Source: Sapria himalayana
Lineage: Eukaryota; Streptophyta; Magnoliopsida; Malpighiales; Rafflesiaceae
Direction of reading: 5' to 3'
Assembly: GCA_029783825.1 (NCBI GenBank)
Contig: JAREIK010000734.1
Location: forward strand, 215,191 to 279,190
DNA: 64,000 bases
Made by a program: the position numbers and the translations under genes. The notes beneath the pieces were generated by a model. It made no database searches. It saw only the letters and a list, made by a program, of their open reading frames with translations, and had not been told where the DNA came from. Positions 15,073-26,430 of the stretch are shown here, one piece after another. Within the stretch, counting starts at the first letter, position 1. Every line of letters starts with the position of its first letter.

Positions 15073-15476
15073 GTTTTCCATGATATGTACTCAGTGGAAG
15101 CTCTTTATTTGATATTGTAATGGAGGCTCTTTAGCCGTAGCAACAACAATGGATTAGTGCTGCCCTTGTGATCAGACTTCTATCCCTCCTTTTCCCCGTG
15201 CGTCTGGTTCTAATCTTCTCATGATTCCAGCCGTCTACCTTCCTCGTGTATTCACTGTCAATCCTATAACAAAACCAAAGAGAAAACAAAAAAACAACGA
15301 CCGTGCCTACCAGAACTTGACACCCTACTACCCTTATTCTTGAATAAATTTATACAACATATAGCAAGCTTCACAGAATTAACGAAATCTCCCCTTTAAC
15401 ATTCTGCAAGGAAAAGACAGAATGCATATTGACCTGCAAGGAGAATCAAAATACATCCTTTCTAAAAAGGTTATCG

Positions 15477-15594
15477 AATTCTGCCGAAATGCAGAATTAG
15501 CACATTTTTAAGTATGCAGAAATTCTAAATTACATACATATTATTTTGACAACCTTACCATTTAGCTATCCACCATTCTGCCAAAATGCAGAAT
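15477..15594. repeat. Two hairpins with the same arms in the 3' untranslated part
   Basis: Near-identical stem-loops occur at 15477-15498 (arms aattctgc and gcagaatt, loop cgaaat) and 15575-15594 (arms attctgc and gcagaat, loop caaaat), about 97 bp apart. They follow the coding end of the retrosequence. No function is evident. Confidence 0.7.
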
Positions 15595-15730
15595 TAATAT
15601 ATCCTACAATGGAATCTCCTACATTTATATCCATTTTGGCTCAATCTCCATTCTTCCATTCCATTTAATTGAGAGACAGAAATTCTCTGCAATGAATTCC
15701 CGCACAATCCAGCAAACAGATGAGACTATG

Positions 15731-16009
15731 TCATATCTTCTTGGTATGTTTATTTGTTCTAATATAAGGAAAACCCATTTTATCTAAACATACTATTCCC
15801 TTTAGTTTATTTGGCATGAAATTCTCATTGTAATCTATATCTCCTCTGGTAGTGCCTATTTTAGATAGACTGTCCGCTAGATTATTAGCTTCTCTATATA
15901 TATGTATTATTGAGGCCTTCAGTTCGTCCAAAAGACTAAGAATAACTTCTAGATCCTCTTCATACCTCCATAATATTTTCTTATTGATTACTGTATCAAC
16001 TAGTAATTT
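15731..16009 (-). pseudogene. RNase H domain fragment (C-terminal 92 residues)
   Basis: The frame is open from the truncation point to a stop at 15731, giving 92 residues. It opens with KLLVDTVIN, which corresponds to the conserved (S)KLLVD region after the third acidic residue of plant RVT_3-type RNase H. It continues with a tryptophan-containing linker and HIYREANNLADSLSKIG, the diagnostic H-x-x-R-E-x-N-x-x-A-D block carrying the last catalytic Asp. The tail ending CLDKMGFPYIR resembles C-termini of plant LINE RNase H proteins. There is no start codon: the fragment runs straight into satellite at 16010. The first catalytic residues are missing, so it cannot be active. It has no internal stop, which suggests a fairly young insertion. 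Confidence 0.85.
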
Positions 16010-16010
16010 T

Positions 16011-16030
16011 ATCTATCTATTTATTTATTT
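16011..16030 (+). repeat. Target-site duplication, right
   Basis: This is an exact copy of 14709-14728 abutting the truncated 5' end of the minus-strand retrosequence. Satellite resumes immediately afterwards in register with the paralogous empty site at about 12165. Confidence 0.7.
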
Positions 16031-16430
16031 ATCTATCTGTTTGTAAATCTATCTATTTATGAATCTCTCTATCTATTTATAAATATGTCTATCTATTTAT
16101 TAAAGTAACTGTATATTTATCTATCTATCTATCTAATAATCTTTATATCTATCTATCTAACTACCAGTATATCTTTCTATCTATCTATCAATTAATCAAT
16201 CTATCTACTGTCTAATTTTCAATCTATTTGTATATATATCTAATTTATATATCTATCTATGTATCTATAAATATGTCTATTTATCTATCTATCTATATAT
16301 CTATCAATCTATATCCATCTATGTATAAGTCTATCCATTTGTTGATCTATATTGCTAAATATCTGTCTATCTTTCTGTATTCCTATATGTCAATTTATTT
16401 GTTTATCTATTTGTATATCTATCTGTCTAT

Positions 16431-17548
16431 TTGACTATATAATATTATATGTATCTATCTATTTATCCAACTATCTTTATCTTTATATCTATATTTTTAT
16501 GAAACTATATATCTATCTTTTTATCTTTTTATCTATCAATCTACCTATCTATCGATCTATTTAATAATATATCTACCAATCAATCAATCTATCTATTTAT
16601 CTATCTATCTATCTTTCTATCCAACTATTTGTATATCTATTTGTATAACTATCTATCAATCTCTCTCTATATTTACCTATCTATCTATTTGTCTATCTTT
16701 CTGTCTTTCAATCTATTTATCTTTATGTTATTCAATCTATCTATCTAACTATTTGTAAAATCTATCTGTCGATCAATTTATATATATATATATATCTATA
16801 AATCTATCATTTAGTTTATTTTACTATCTTATATGCCTATCTATCTATGTATCTATCGTTCTATCTTATATGTCTATCATTATCTATTTGTCTATTTATC
16901 TCTCTTTCTATATGTCTATTTATCTATCCATCCATCTATCTATTTATCTATCTAACTATCTTTAATTTATCTTTCTATCTATCATTCTATTTTTATGCAT
17001 ATCTATCTATCTATGTATCTTTTTATCTATCTCTCTATTTATCTATCTATCTTTCTTTCTATCTGTCTATCTATCTATTTATCAATCTATTTATCAATCT
17101 ATCTATGAATCTATGTATATTTTTTCTATACAACTATTTAAATATCTATCTATCTATTTGTCTATTTATTTGTATATCTCTCTATTTATATGTCTATATA
17201 GTTATCTATCTATTTATGTGTTTATCTATTTATCTATCATTCTATCTATCTTTCTATCTATATATCTATCTATCTAACTATCTATATATTAGTCTATCTA
17301 CCTGTCTATCTATTAGGTATATCTATCAGTCTCTCTCTCTATTTATGTATATAATTATCTATCTTTATACCTATTTGTCTATCTATATGTCTATTAATCA
17401 ATCTATTAATTTGTCCATCACTCTTTCTATCAATCTATCTTTCAATCTATCTATCTTTCTTTCTATCAATCTTTTAAACTTGTTCTCTATCTATTTGTCT
17501 ATGTATCTGTCTGTCTATCTATCTGTCTATCTATATTTTATCTATTTT

Positions 17549-17601
<53 letters not shown>

Positions 17602-20449
17602 CTCTCTCTCTATCTGTTTGTCTATTTCTTTATTTATTATCTATCTATCTAACTATTTATTTTCTTTCTATGTATCAATCTATCTCTTTATAAATCTATC
17701 TACTATCTATATATTTATTTGTCTATCTATTTGTCTATCTATCTACCTATCTATATATATTTCTATCTATTTATATATCTATTTATCCCTCTATCTATTT
17801 ATCTCACTTTATATTTGTCTATCATTTAGTCTTACAATCTTTCTTTCAATCTATCTATTAAAATATCTATCCAACTATCTGTCTATATGTCAACCTTTCT
17901 ATCTATCTATTTGTCTATCTATCTATCTATTTGTCCATCCATCTATCTGTCTATCAATCTCTCTATCAATCTATCTTTATATCTAACTATCTATTTATCC
18001 ATCAGTCTATCTATTTATTTGTCCATCTATCTATCTATATTTTTATCTATTATCTATATATCAATATGTCTATCTATATATCTATCTATATATCTATATA
18101 TCTCTGACTATCAATCTATCTATCAATTTGTTTATCCAACTTTCTATCTATTTGTATTACCATCTATCTATCTGGATGTCTGTCTAGCTGTCTATCTTTT
18201 TGTCAAAATTTTATCTATCTCTCTATCTTTCTATCTTTATATCTATCTATCCATTTATCGATCTAACTAATTATATATTTGTCTATCTATCTATCTATTA
18301 GTCTAGATATATTTGTCTATCTATCTGTTTTTCTATATATTTTTTATCTATCTTTATATCCATCGATGTATCTATCTGTCTATCTATCTATATATCAATC
18401 TGTTTATCTATCTATCTATCTGTCTATCTATCAATATTTTTATCAATTTGTATATAAATCTACCTTTCAGTCTATCTTTCAATCTATATTTCTATTTGTC
18501 TATTTATGTTTATATCTATCTGTCTATCTATCTATCCATCTATCTATCTATTTATCTATCTACTTATATATCTATCTTTCTATCTCTCTATATATCTATT
18601 TATCAATATATATATCTGTCTATCTTTCTATTTATCAATCAACTATTTGTCTATGAAGCTATCTATTTATCTATCAATCATTTTTCAATCAGTCTATTGA
18701 TCTATCTATCTATGTATCTATATTTATATCTATCTATCTATAAGTCAAATAATATATATATATATATATATATCAAACTATCTTTCTGCCATTCTATTTG
18801 ATTATCTATTTGTGTTTTTATCTATTTATCTATCAATCTATCTATTTAACTATCTATCAGTCTATATATTAGTTTATCTATCTGTCTATATATCTATCAA
18901 TCTAATTTTCTATCAATCCATCTATCTATTTATTTTTCAATCTATCAATCTATGTATCTATCAATCTATCTATCTATCTATATATGTATATGTATATTTA
19001 TTCATCTATCTATGTGTCTAATAATCTATCTATCTATCACTTTGTTTATCTATCTGTATACCTATCTTTCTATCAATCTTTCTATCAATTTGTCTACGTT
19101 TCTATCTATCTATCTATTTGTCTATATATCCATATATCTAACTGCCTATCTTTATATCTTACTATTTTTTATCTTTCTGTCTATCTACCTATCTGTCTAT
19201 CTTTCTTTCTATATATATATCTATCTATCTATTTATTTGACTATATAACTATCTATCTATTTATCTAGATGTCTATCTATTTATCTATTAATCTATCTAA
19301 TAATATTTATATTTGTCTATCTATGAATCATTCTATCAATCTTTCTATAATTTTATATTTCAATCTTTCTATCACTGTATATATCCACCTGTCTATCAAT
19401 CTTTCTATCTATCTATTATCTATTTTTATATCTTTATATCTTTATATCTATCTATCTATCTATTTTTCTATCCAGCTATCTATCTATCTATTTATTTGTC
19501 TATCTATCTATCTATCTATTTTTCTATATATCTATATAGCAATCGGTCTATCTATTTTTCTATTTATATATATCTATCTCTTTATTTATCTGTCTATCTT
19601 TATGTCAATCTATCTGTCTATCTATATGTCTAATAATATGTATATTAAACTATCTACCCAACTATCTATCTATCTATTTAAAAATCAATCTGTATATATG
19701 TCTGTCTATCTATCTATCTATCTTTTTTTCTTTCTATCTGTCTATATATATTTCTATCTTTATCTCTGTCTTGCTAGCTATCTATCTATATATATAACTA
19801 TCTATTTATCAATTGATCTTACTATATATTAGTATATCAATCTATCTTTCAATATGTCTATCAATCTATCTATAAATCTCTCTATCTGACTATCACTCTA
19901 TCTATCAGTCTGTATTCCAATTTGTGTATCAATATGTCTATTACTCTGTCTATCAATCTATCTATAAATCTATATATCATTCTATCTATCTATTAGTCTA
20001 TCTATCTTTTTATCCATCTAACTTTTTATTTATCTATCTATTTATTTGTCTATCTATCTGACTATCAATTTGTCTATCTTTTTGACTATCTATTTGTCTA
20101 GCTATATGTCTATCTATCTATTTATCTAAATATTTGTCTATATTTCTATCTATCTATCTGACTTTCTATTTGTCTATTTGTCTATTTGTCTATTTGTTTG
20201 TTTGTCTCTCTCTGTATTTATGTATTTGTATGTATGTCTATATATCTATTTATCTATCTATAGGTTAGTTTGTTTGTCTGTCTATCAGTCATTCATTCAT
20301 TCTATCTATCTGTCCTTCTATTCATCTATCTATCTTTCAATCTGTCGAACTGTTAGTATACGTGATATCTATCTACCTAACTATCAGTCTTCTTTACTTT
20401 TTGTCTACTTAACTAACTATTTGTATATCTGTCTATATGAGTAACTCTC
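16431..20449 (+). repeat. TCTA satellite between the 2.5-kb and 5-kb duplications
   Basis: This is plain degenerate satellite. It contains the longest stop-free plus-strand frame of the window (16847-17986), which is an artefact of the repeat. Landmarks shared with macro-unit copy 2 are the ttctctatctatttgt region (about 17488/59950) and cgaactgt followed by atacgtga (20346/62953). One long TA run lies at 17551-17597. Confidence 0.85.
17551..17597. repeat. TA run (about 23 units)
   Basis: Perfect TA run inside the satellite. The macro-copy 2 counterpart near 60055 has only a few units. Confidence 0.95.
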
Positions 20450-20699
20450 TATCTATCTATTTGTCTATTTGCCTATCTTTCTATCTATCTTTTTATTTGT
20501 ATTTTTGTCTATCTATCTGTTAGTATATCGATTATTCAGTTTATTTGATAGTTTATTATTGTGTTAGTCTAACAGTTTATCAGTCTATTAGTATATCTAT
20601 ATGTTAGTATGTCAGTATGTTAGTCTATCAATTTGACAATCATTTAGTCTATCTATATGTTTATCTATCTATTTGTCTATGTGTCTATCTGTGTATTTA

Positions 20700-21150
20700 T
20701 CTATCTCTCTATCTCTCAATATCTATATATCTCTATTTATCTATCTCTCTATCTCTATATCTTTCTATTTCACTATCTCTTTATCTCTTTATCTTGTAAT
20801 ATCATTGTCTCTTTATCTCTTTTACTCTCTATCTATCTATTTATTTATCTTTCTATCTCTCTTTCCCTCTATCTCCATATCACTCTTGCTCTATATCTCT
20901 CTTTTTTTATATCTTTCTTTCTCTATATATCTTTATATCTTTATTTCTTATCTATTTATCTCTCTATCTTCATATGTCTCTAGCTCTATATCTCTTTATT
21001 TTTATATCTTTCTATCTATATATATTTATATCTTTATTTCTTATCGTTTTATCTATATATATATATCTCTCTCTATCTCTTTACCACTCTATATTTTTAT
21101 CTCGCTATCTAACAACAGACCTATCTACCTAGCTACCTACCCACCTAGTT
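20700..21150 (+). repeat. TC-rich block ending in a CCTACC block
   Basis: TCTA gives way to tctctatctctatatctct-type sequence, and then to repeated ctacc motifs (21125-21148) before gttgtatgtg. The same composite recurs at 25910-26430 and 63300-63770 and marks the same point in each 5-kb unit. Confidence 0.8.
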
Positions 21151-22740
21151 GTATGTGTATCTATCTATATGTCTACCTACATATCTATCTATCTATCTAT
21201 TTGTCTATCTTTCTATTTCTCTATTAATCTGTCTATTTCTCTATTAATCGTTCTATTTATATATCTTTGTGTCTCTCTATCTCTGTCTCTCTTTTTCTCT
21301 AATTATCTCTCTATCTATCTTTCTAACTCTCTAATTTTATTTCTATATATTTGTCTATCTATCTCTCTAACTATAAGTCTATCTATCTATATACCTATAT
21401 ACCTATATGTCTATATGTCTATCTATCTATCAGTCTATCTATCAGTTTATCTATCTATCTATTTATTTATCTATCTTACGACCTATTTATCTATCTATCT
21501 ATCTATTATCTCTCTCTAATCCTGTCTATCTATTTATCTATATATCTATCTGTCTGTCTGTCTATTTCTTTATCTATCTATGTGTTTATTTGTCAATTTG
21601 TCTATCTGTCTTTCTATCTTTATGTCTATCTATATTTGTATCTATATGTCTATCTGTATATCTATCTATCTTTTATCTATCTATCTATCTATGTATCTAA
21701 TTATATATCTGTCAATCTATCAATCAATCTTTCTTTCTATCTTTCTATCTCTCTATAAGTCTATCTATCTATAAATCTATCTATCTGTGTATATGTTTAT
21801 TTATCTATCAATCTATATGTCTTTCTGTCTATCTATGAAACTATATATTTGTCTACATATCTATTTTTCTATCTATATATCTTTATATTTGTCTATTTTT
21901 TTATTTACCTATTTGTCTATCTTTATTTTTGTCTATATGTCTATCTATATATATGCCTATCTATATATCTCAATATCTATCTATATGTCTATCTATATAT
22001 CTATATATATGTGTGTATGTCTATCTATATATATGTCATTTATCTATCTTTTTATCTGTCTATATGTCTATCTATATATTTGTCTATCTATCTATATATA
22101 TATTTTTTACAATCTATCTATTTATCTATCCATTTTTTTTCTGTCTATTTGTATATATGTTTAATAATCTATCTATCTATCTATATATGTGTTTAACTAG
22201 CTATCTATCTATCTAATATTTGACTATCTTTATATCTATCTATGTGTCATTTGTTTATCTGTCATTATGTCTATCCGTATGTCTATTTATGTGTCTATCT
22301 ATATATTTCTTTATCTATTTATCTATCTACCTGTCTATCTATCTATGGATCTACCTATTTGTATATTTGTCTATTTGTCAATATATCTATCTATCGATCT
22401 ATCTATCTCCCTATTTGTCTATTTGTCTATCTATATATATGTCTATCTATTTATCTATCTATTTATGTATTTGTCTATTTATGTATCTATCTATCTATCT
22501 ATCTTTTTGTGTATCTTCTTGCCTATCTATATATCTATCTATCTATTCTATCTATCTATGTATTTTCCAATCTATCAATTTATAAATCTATGTATTTGTA
22601 TATCTTTCTATTTGTCTATCTATCTAGCTATCAAACTTTATAAATTCATTTATGTCTAACTATGTATCTGTGTTTCTATCTATTAGTGTATTATTCATCA
22701 GTCTATCTATCTATTTATATATATTTATATTTGTCAATCT

Positions 22741-22860
22741 TTCTATCTCTTTATTTATCTATATACCTATCTATTTATATTTATTTCTATTTGTCAATCT
22801 TTCTATCTCTTTATTTATCTATATACCTATCTATTTATATTTATATCTGTATATCTGCAT
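22741..22860 (+). repeat. Two 60-bp tandem units
   Basis: 22741-22800 and 22801-22860 share at least their first 54 bases exactly (ttctatctctttatttatct, then atatacctatctatttatat). The equivalent place in unit 2 of the 5-kb repeat (about 28060-28120) has one unit only, so this is a local recent duplication. Confidence 0.88.
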
Positions 22861-24439
22861 TTTTGTCTATCTTTCTATCTATCTATCTGTCTATCTGCTT
22901 ATCTGCCTAAATATGTATGTATCTTTCTTTCTATATTTTTATTTGTCTATCTAACAATTTGTCTATGTATCTATTCTGTCTATTTATTAATCTATTTATC
23001 TGTCTATCATTTATATGCATATTTATCTTTCTAACTATCTATCGATCTTTATATATATATATATATATATCTAGTTATCAATTTATATTTCTATATGTTA
23101 ATCTATCTATCTATTTATCTCTCTATCTATCTATTTGGAAATCTTATATTTGTCTATCTGTTTATCTTTTTATCTATCTATCTAAATGTATATCTATCTA
23201 TATATCGGTCTATCTATCTAACTGTCTATTTGTGTTTCTATCTATCTGTGTTATATGTTTGTATGTCTATCTATCTGCCTATCAGTCTGTTAGTATGTCA
23301 ATCTGTTAGTTTATTAGTTTGTCAGTCTATCTATTTATCTTTCATTCTGTCTATCTATTTGTCTGTCTATTTTTGTATGTGTCTATCTATCTTTCCCTTT
23401 ATCTTTCTATCTCTTTCTCTATCTGTCTATATATCTCTTTATCTATATCTCTCTATCTATTTTTCCCTATTTCTTTATCATTCTACCTACTTACCTACCT
23501 ACCTAGATACCTACTTACCTTGCTATCTATCTATCTATCTAAAATTTGTCAACCTATCTATCAGTATACTTACTATCTATCTATTTATCTATCTATCTAT
23601 TTCCCTATCTCTCTATATATCTTTTTATCTCTGTCTCTTGGTATATTTGTCTATTTGTCCTCCTATATGTCTGTCTATCTGTTTGTCTAGCTATCTGTCT
23701 ATCTATCTATCTTTTTATAAACATATCTATCTATTTATCTACCTATCTATCTAATTATCTATCTACTTGTCTATCTATCTATATGTCTATCTATTTGTCT
23801 ATCAATTTGTCTACAATCTATCTTTTTATTTGTCTATCAATTTGTTCTAAATTAATCAATACATATATAGATATATATATATATATATATATATATATCT
23901 ATCTATATGTCTGTCTATCTATTTTTCTATATGCCTATTTTTTGGTAAATTTATCTTTCTATGTTTCTATCTACCTATCTGTCAGTTAGTAGGAGAGTTT
24001 GTCTGTCTATCAGTTAGTCTTTGTCTATCCATTTGTTTGTTTATCTTACTATCTATCTTTCTGCTTGACTATATGTATGCTTGACTATCTATCTTTATGA
24101 CTATTTGTCTGCCTTACAATTTGTCTACCTGACTATCTATCTGCTTGTGTGTTGATCTATCTATTTGTCTATCTGTTAGTCAATCTTTCTGTGTGTCTAT
24201 TTATCTATCTTTCTATCTATCTTTTTGTCTGTATATTAGTCTGTCTATTAGTCTATATGTCTATTTTTCAGTCTATTAGTCCATTTTTTAGCTAGTCTAT
24301 TAGTCATTTAGTCTGTTAGACTATTAGTTTGTCAGTCTACTAGTCAGTCTATCAGTCAATTAATCAGTTAGTCATTTAGTTTGTTTATTTATCAAATATC
24401 TATCTATCTATCGATGTGTCTATCTATCTATTCATCTAT

Positions 24440-24890
24440 ATGTCTATCTTTCTATCTCTATATTTCTCTATCTCTATATCTATTTATCTGCCTATCATTC
24501 CATCTCTATATCTCTTTAACTGACTATCTATCTATCTCTCTATATCTCTCTCTTTATCTCACTATCTATCTATATCTCTATCTATCTATCTATCTATCTC
24601 TCTCTCTCTCTATCTATTTATATCAATTTCTCATTATCTATATATTTTTCATTCTTTTTGCCTCTATCTATCTATCACTTTATCTTTCTCTCTCTCTATC
24701 TCCCTTTCTATATATCTTTCTCACTCTCTCTTTGTATCTTTATCTCTCCATCATCTTGTCTATCTCTCAATCTCTCAATCTCTTAATCTCTCAATTTCTT
24801 TATATCTCTATCTCTTTTTCTCTCAATCTTATAACCTCACAATCTTTCAATCTTTATACCTACCTACCTATGTACTTATCTACATACCTA
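24440..24890 (+). repeat. Second TC-rich block with CCTACC end
   Basis: Long runs of tctctatctctctc-type DNA are followed by acctacctacctatgtac near 24858-24875. The paralogous block lies at about 29280-29800 in unit 2, where an extra 41-bp TA run (29572-29612) sits inside it. Confidence 0.78.
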
Positions 24891-25909
24891 GATTGCTATC
24901 TATCTATCACTCTATCTACCTACATACCTATATATCTATCTATCTATAATTCTGTCTCTATATTTATCACTCTTCCTATCTCTCTTTCTATCCCCTATCT
25001 TTGTGTCTATATTTCTGTCTATCTTTCTATCTCTATATCTTTCAATCTATCTAACTAACTAACTATCTATCTATCAGTCTATCTGACTATCTATATATTT
25101 ATCTATATGTCTATATGCCTATCTGTCTATCTATCTATTTATTTATCTATCAATCTGTATATTTGTTTATCTATCTATCTATATATCTGTCTGTCTATAA
25201 AATAATGTATCTATCTCTTTGTCTATTTGAGTATTTATCTATTTGTCTATCTATCTATCAGTCTATTTATCTATCTTTCTATCTCTCTACTATCTATCAA
25301 TCTATCTATTTATCTTATTATCTCTTTATATTTTCTTGACTATCTATCATTCAGTTTTTTGTTCTTCTATCTGTCATTTTGCCTGACAATTTATATGCTT
25401 GACTGCATGTGTTCTTGACTATTTGTCTGCATGACTTTTTGTATACCTTACTATCTATCTGTCTTATATGCCTATCTATCTATTTGTTTGTGTATTTGTT
25501 TGTCAACATTTCTGTCTGTTATTCTATTTGTAGGTCTGTTTATTAGTCTATCTGTTAGTATATCTATTTGTATTCAGTATGTTAGCCTATTAGTTTGTCA
25601 GTCTATTAGTCTATCAATCTTCAAATCTATTAGTATGTCATTCAATAACTCAGTCAATCAGTCAGTGAGTTAGTTATTCAGACTATCTATTTGTCTGTTT
25701 GCCTATCTTTCTATCTATCTTTTTATTTGTTTTTTTGTCTATCTATCTGCTAGTATATCTATTAGTCAGTCTATCTGATAGTTTATTAGTGTGTTAGTCT
25801 AAGAGTCTATCAGTCTATTAGTATGTTAGTATGTTAGTCTATCAGTTTGACAATCATTTAGTCTCTCTATATGTTTATCGATATATGTGTCTAAGTGTCT
25901 ATCTGTGTA

Positions 25910-26295
25910 TTTATCTATCTCTCTATCTCTCAATATCTATATATCTCTATCTATCTATCTCTCTATCTCTATATCTTTCTATTTTGCTATCTCTTTATCT
26001 CTATATCTCTTTATCTTTATATCTCTTTATCTTGAAATATCAGTCTCTTTATCTCTTTTACTCTCAATCTATTAATTTCTTTATCTTTCTATCTTTCTAT
26101 CTCTCTTTCCCTCTATCTCCATATCACTCTTGCTCTATATCTCTCTATTTTTATATCTTTCTATCTCTATATATCTTTATATCTTTATATCTTTATTTCT
26201 TATCTATTTATCTATCTATCTTCATATCTCTCTAGCTCTATATCTCTTTATTTTTATATCTTTCTATCTATATATATTTATATCTTTATTTCTTA

Positions 26296-26332
<37 letters not shown>

Positions 26333-26430
26333 CTCTCTCTTCTCTATCTCTCTACCACTCTATATTTCTATCTCGCTATCTAAAAACATACCTATCTACC
26401 TAGAGACCTACCTACCTAGTTGTATGTGTA
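25910..26430 (+). repeat. TC-rich block ending in a CCTACC block (unit 2)
   Basis: This is the homologue of 20700-21150, again followed by gttgtatgtgtatc. It contains a TA run at 26298-26328 where unit 1 has a short one. Confidence 0.8.
26298..26328. repeat. TA run (about 15 units)
   Basis: Perfect TA run at the end of a TC-rich block in unit 2 of the 5-kb repeat. Confidence 0.95.

Larger units (their letters stand above)
14729..16010 (-). mobile_element. 5'-truncated LINE-type retrosequence with RNase H end
   Basis: This block of normal-complexity DNA is inserted in the satellite. Read on the minus strand, it begins abruptly inside an RNase H coding region (16009). It then has a stop at 15731, about 1 kb of untranslated sequence, an AATAAA signal at 14763-14758, and an A-rich tail (the T run at 14733-14741 on the plus strand). 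A 20-bp direct repeat flanks it. 5' truncation, a poly(A) tail and a target duplication are hallmarks of target-primed reverse transcription. The RNase H placed at the C-terminus fits plant L1-type LINE ORF2 proteins, which is family knowledge. No reverse transcriptase remains, so a processed copy of some other RNase H-bearing transcript is also possible. Confidence 0.82.
12555..16430 (+). repeat. 2.5-kb tandem repeat, unit 2, interrupted by a retrosequence
   Basis: This is the second copy of the 2.5-kb unit. Without the 1.3-kb insertion at 14709-16030 it is about 2.57 kb long. The offset from unit 1 is about 2.43 kb at the start and 2.58 kb near 11.9/14.5 kb, reflecting small insertions that include a 55-bp TA run at 12753-12807. 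After the insertion the match resumes at about 16030 against 12160 (tttatgaatctctctatc). Confidence 0.85.
20450..25690 (+). repeat. 5-kb higher-order repeat, unit 1
   Basis: This is the first of three successive related segments. Shared landmarks with unit 2 are tttgacaatcattta (20632/25846), a CCTACC-rich block followed by gttgtatgtgtatc (about 21125/26392), aattaatcaatacatatata (about 23850/28689), tatcgatgtgtctatc (about 24408/29260) and ttttcttgactatctatc (25331/30241). It contains TC-rich subdomains and a subdomain rich in AGTCTATTAGTC (24240-24380 and 25550-25680). It is about 330 bp longer than unit 2, mainly because unit 2 lacks 23140-23585. Confidence 0.85.

Noticed and set aside
14890..15120. 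76-codon plus-strand frame inside the retrosequence
   Set aside because: It is antisense to the 3' untranslated part of the minus-strand element and includes the 26-bp tandem units. No recognisable protein.
16847..17986. 379-codon open frame on the plus strand, and dozens of similar Tyr/Leu/Ser/Ile-rich frames throughout the array
   Set aside because: TCTA repeats have no stop in any plus-strand frame, the frames overlap each other, and the products are translated satellite. There is no codon constraint, domain or sensible start.
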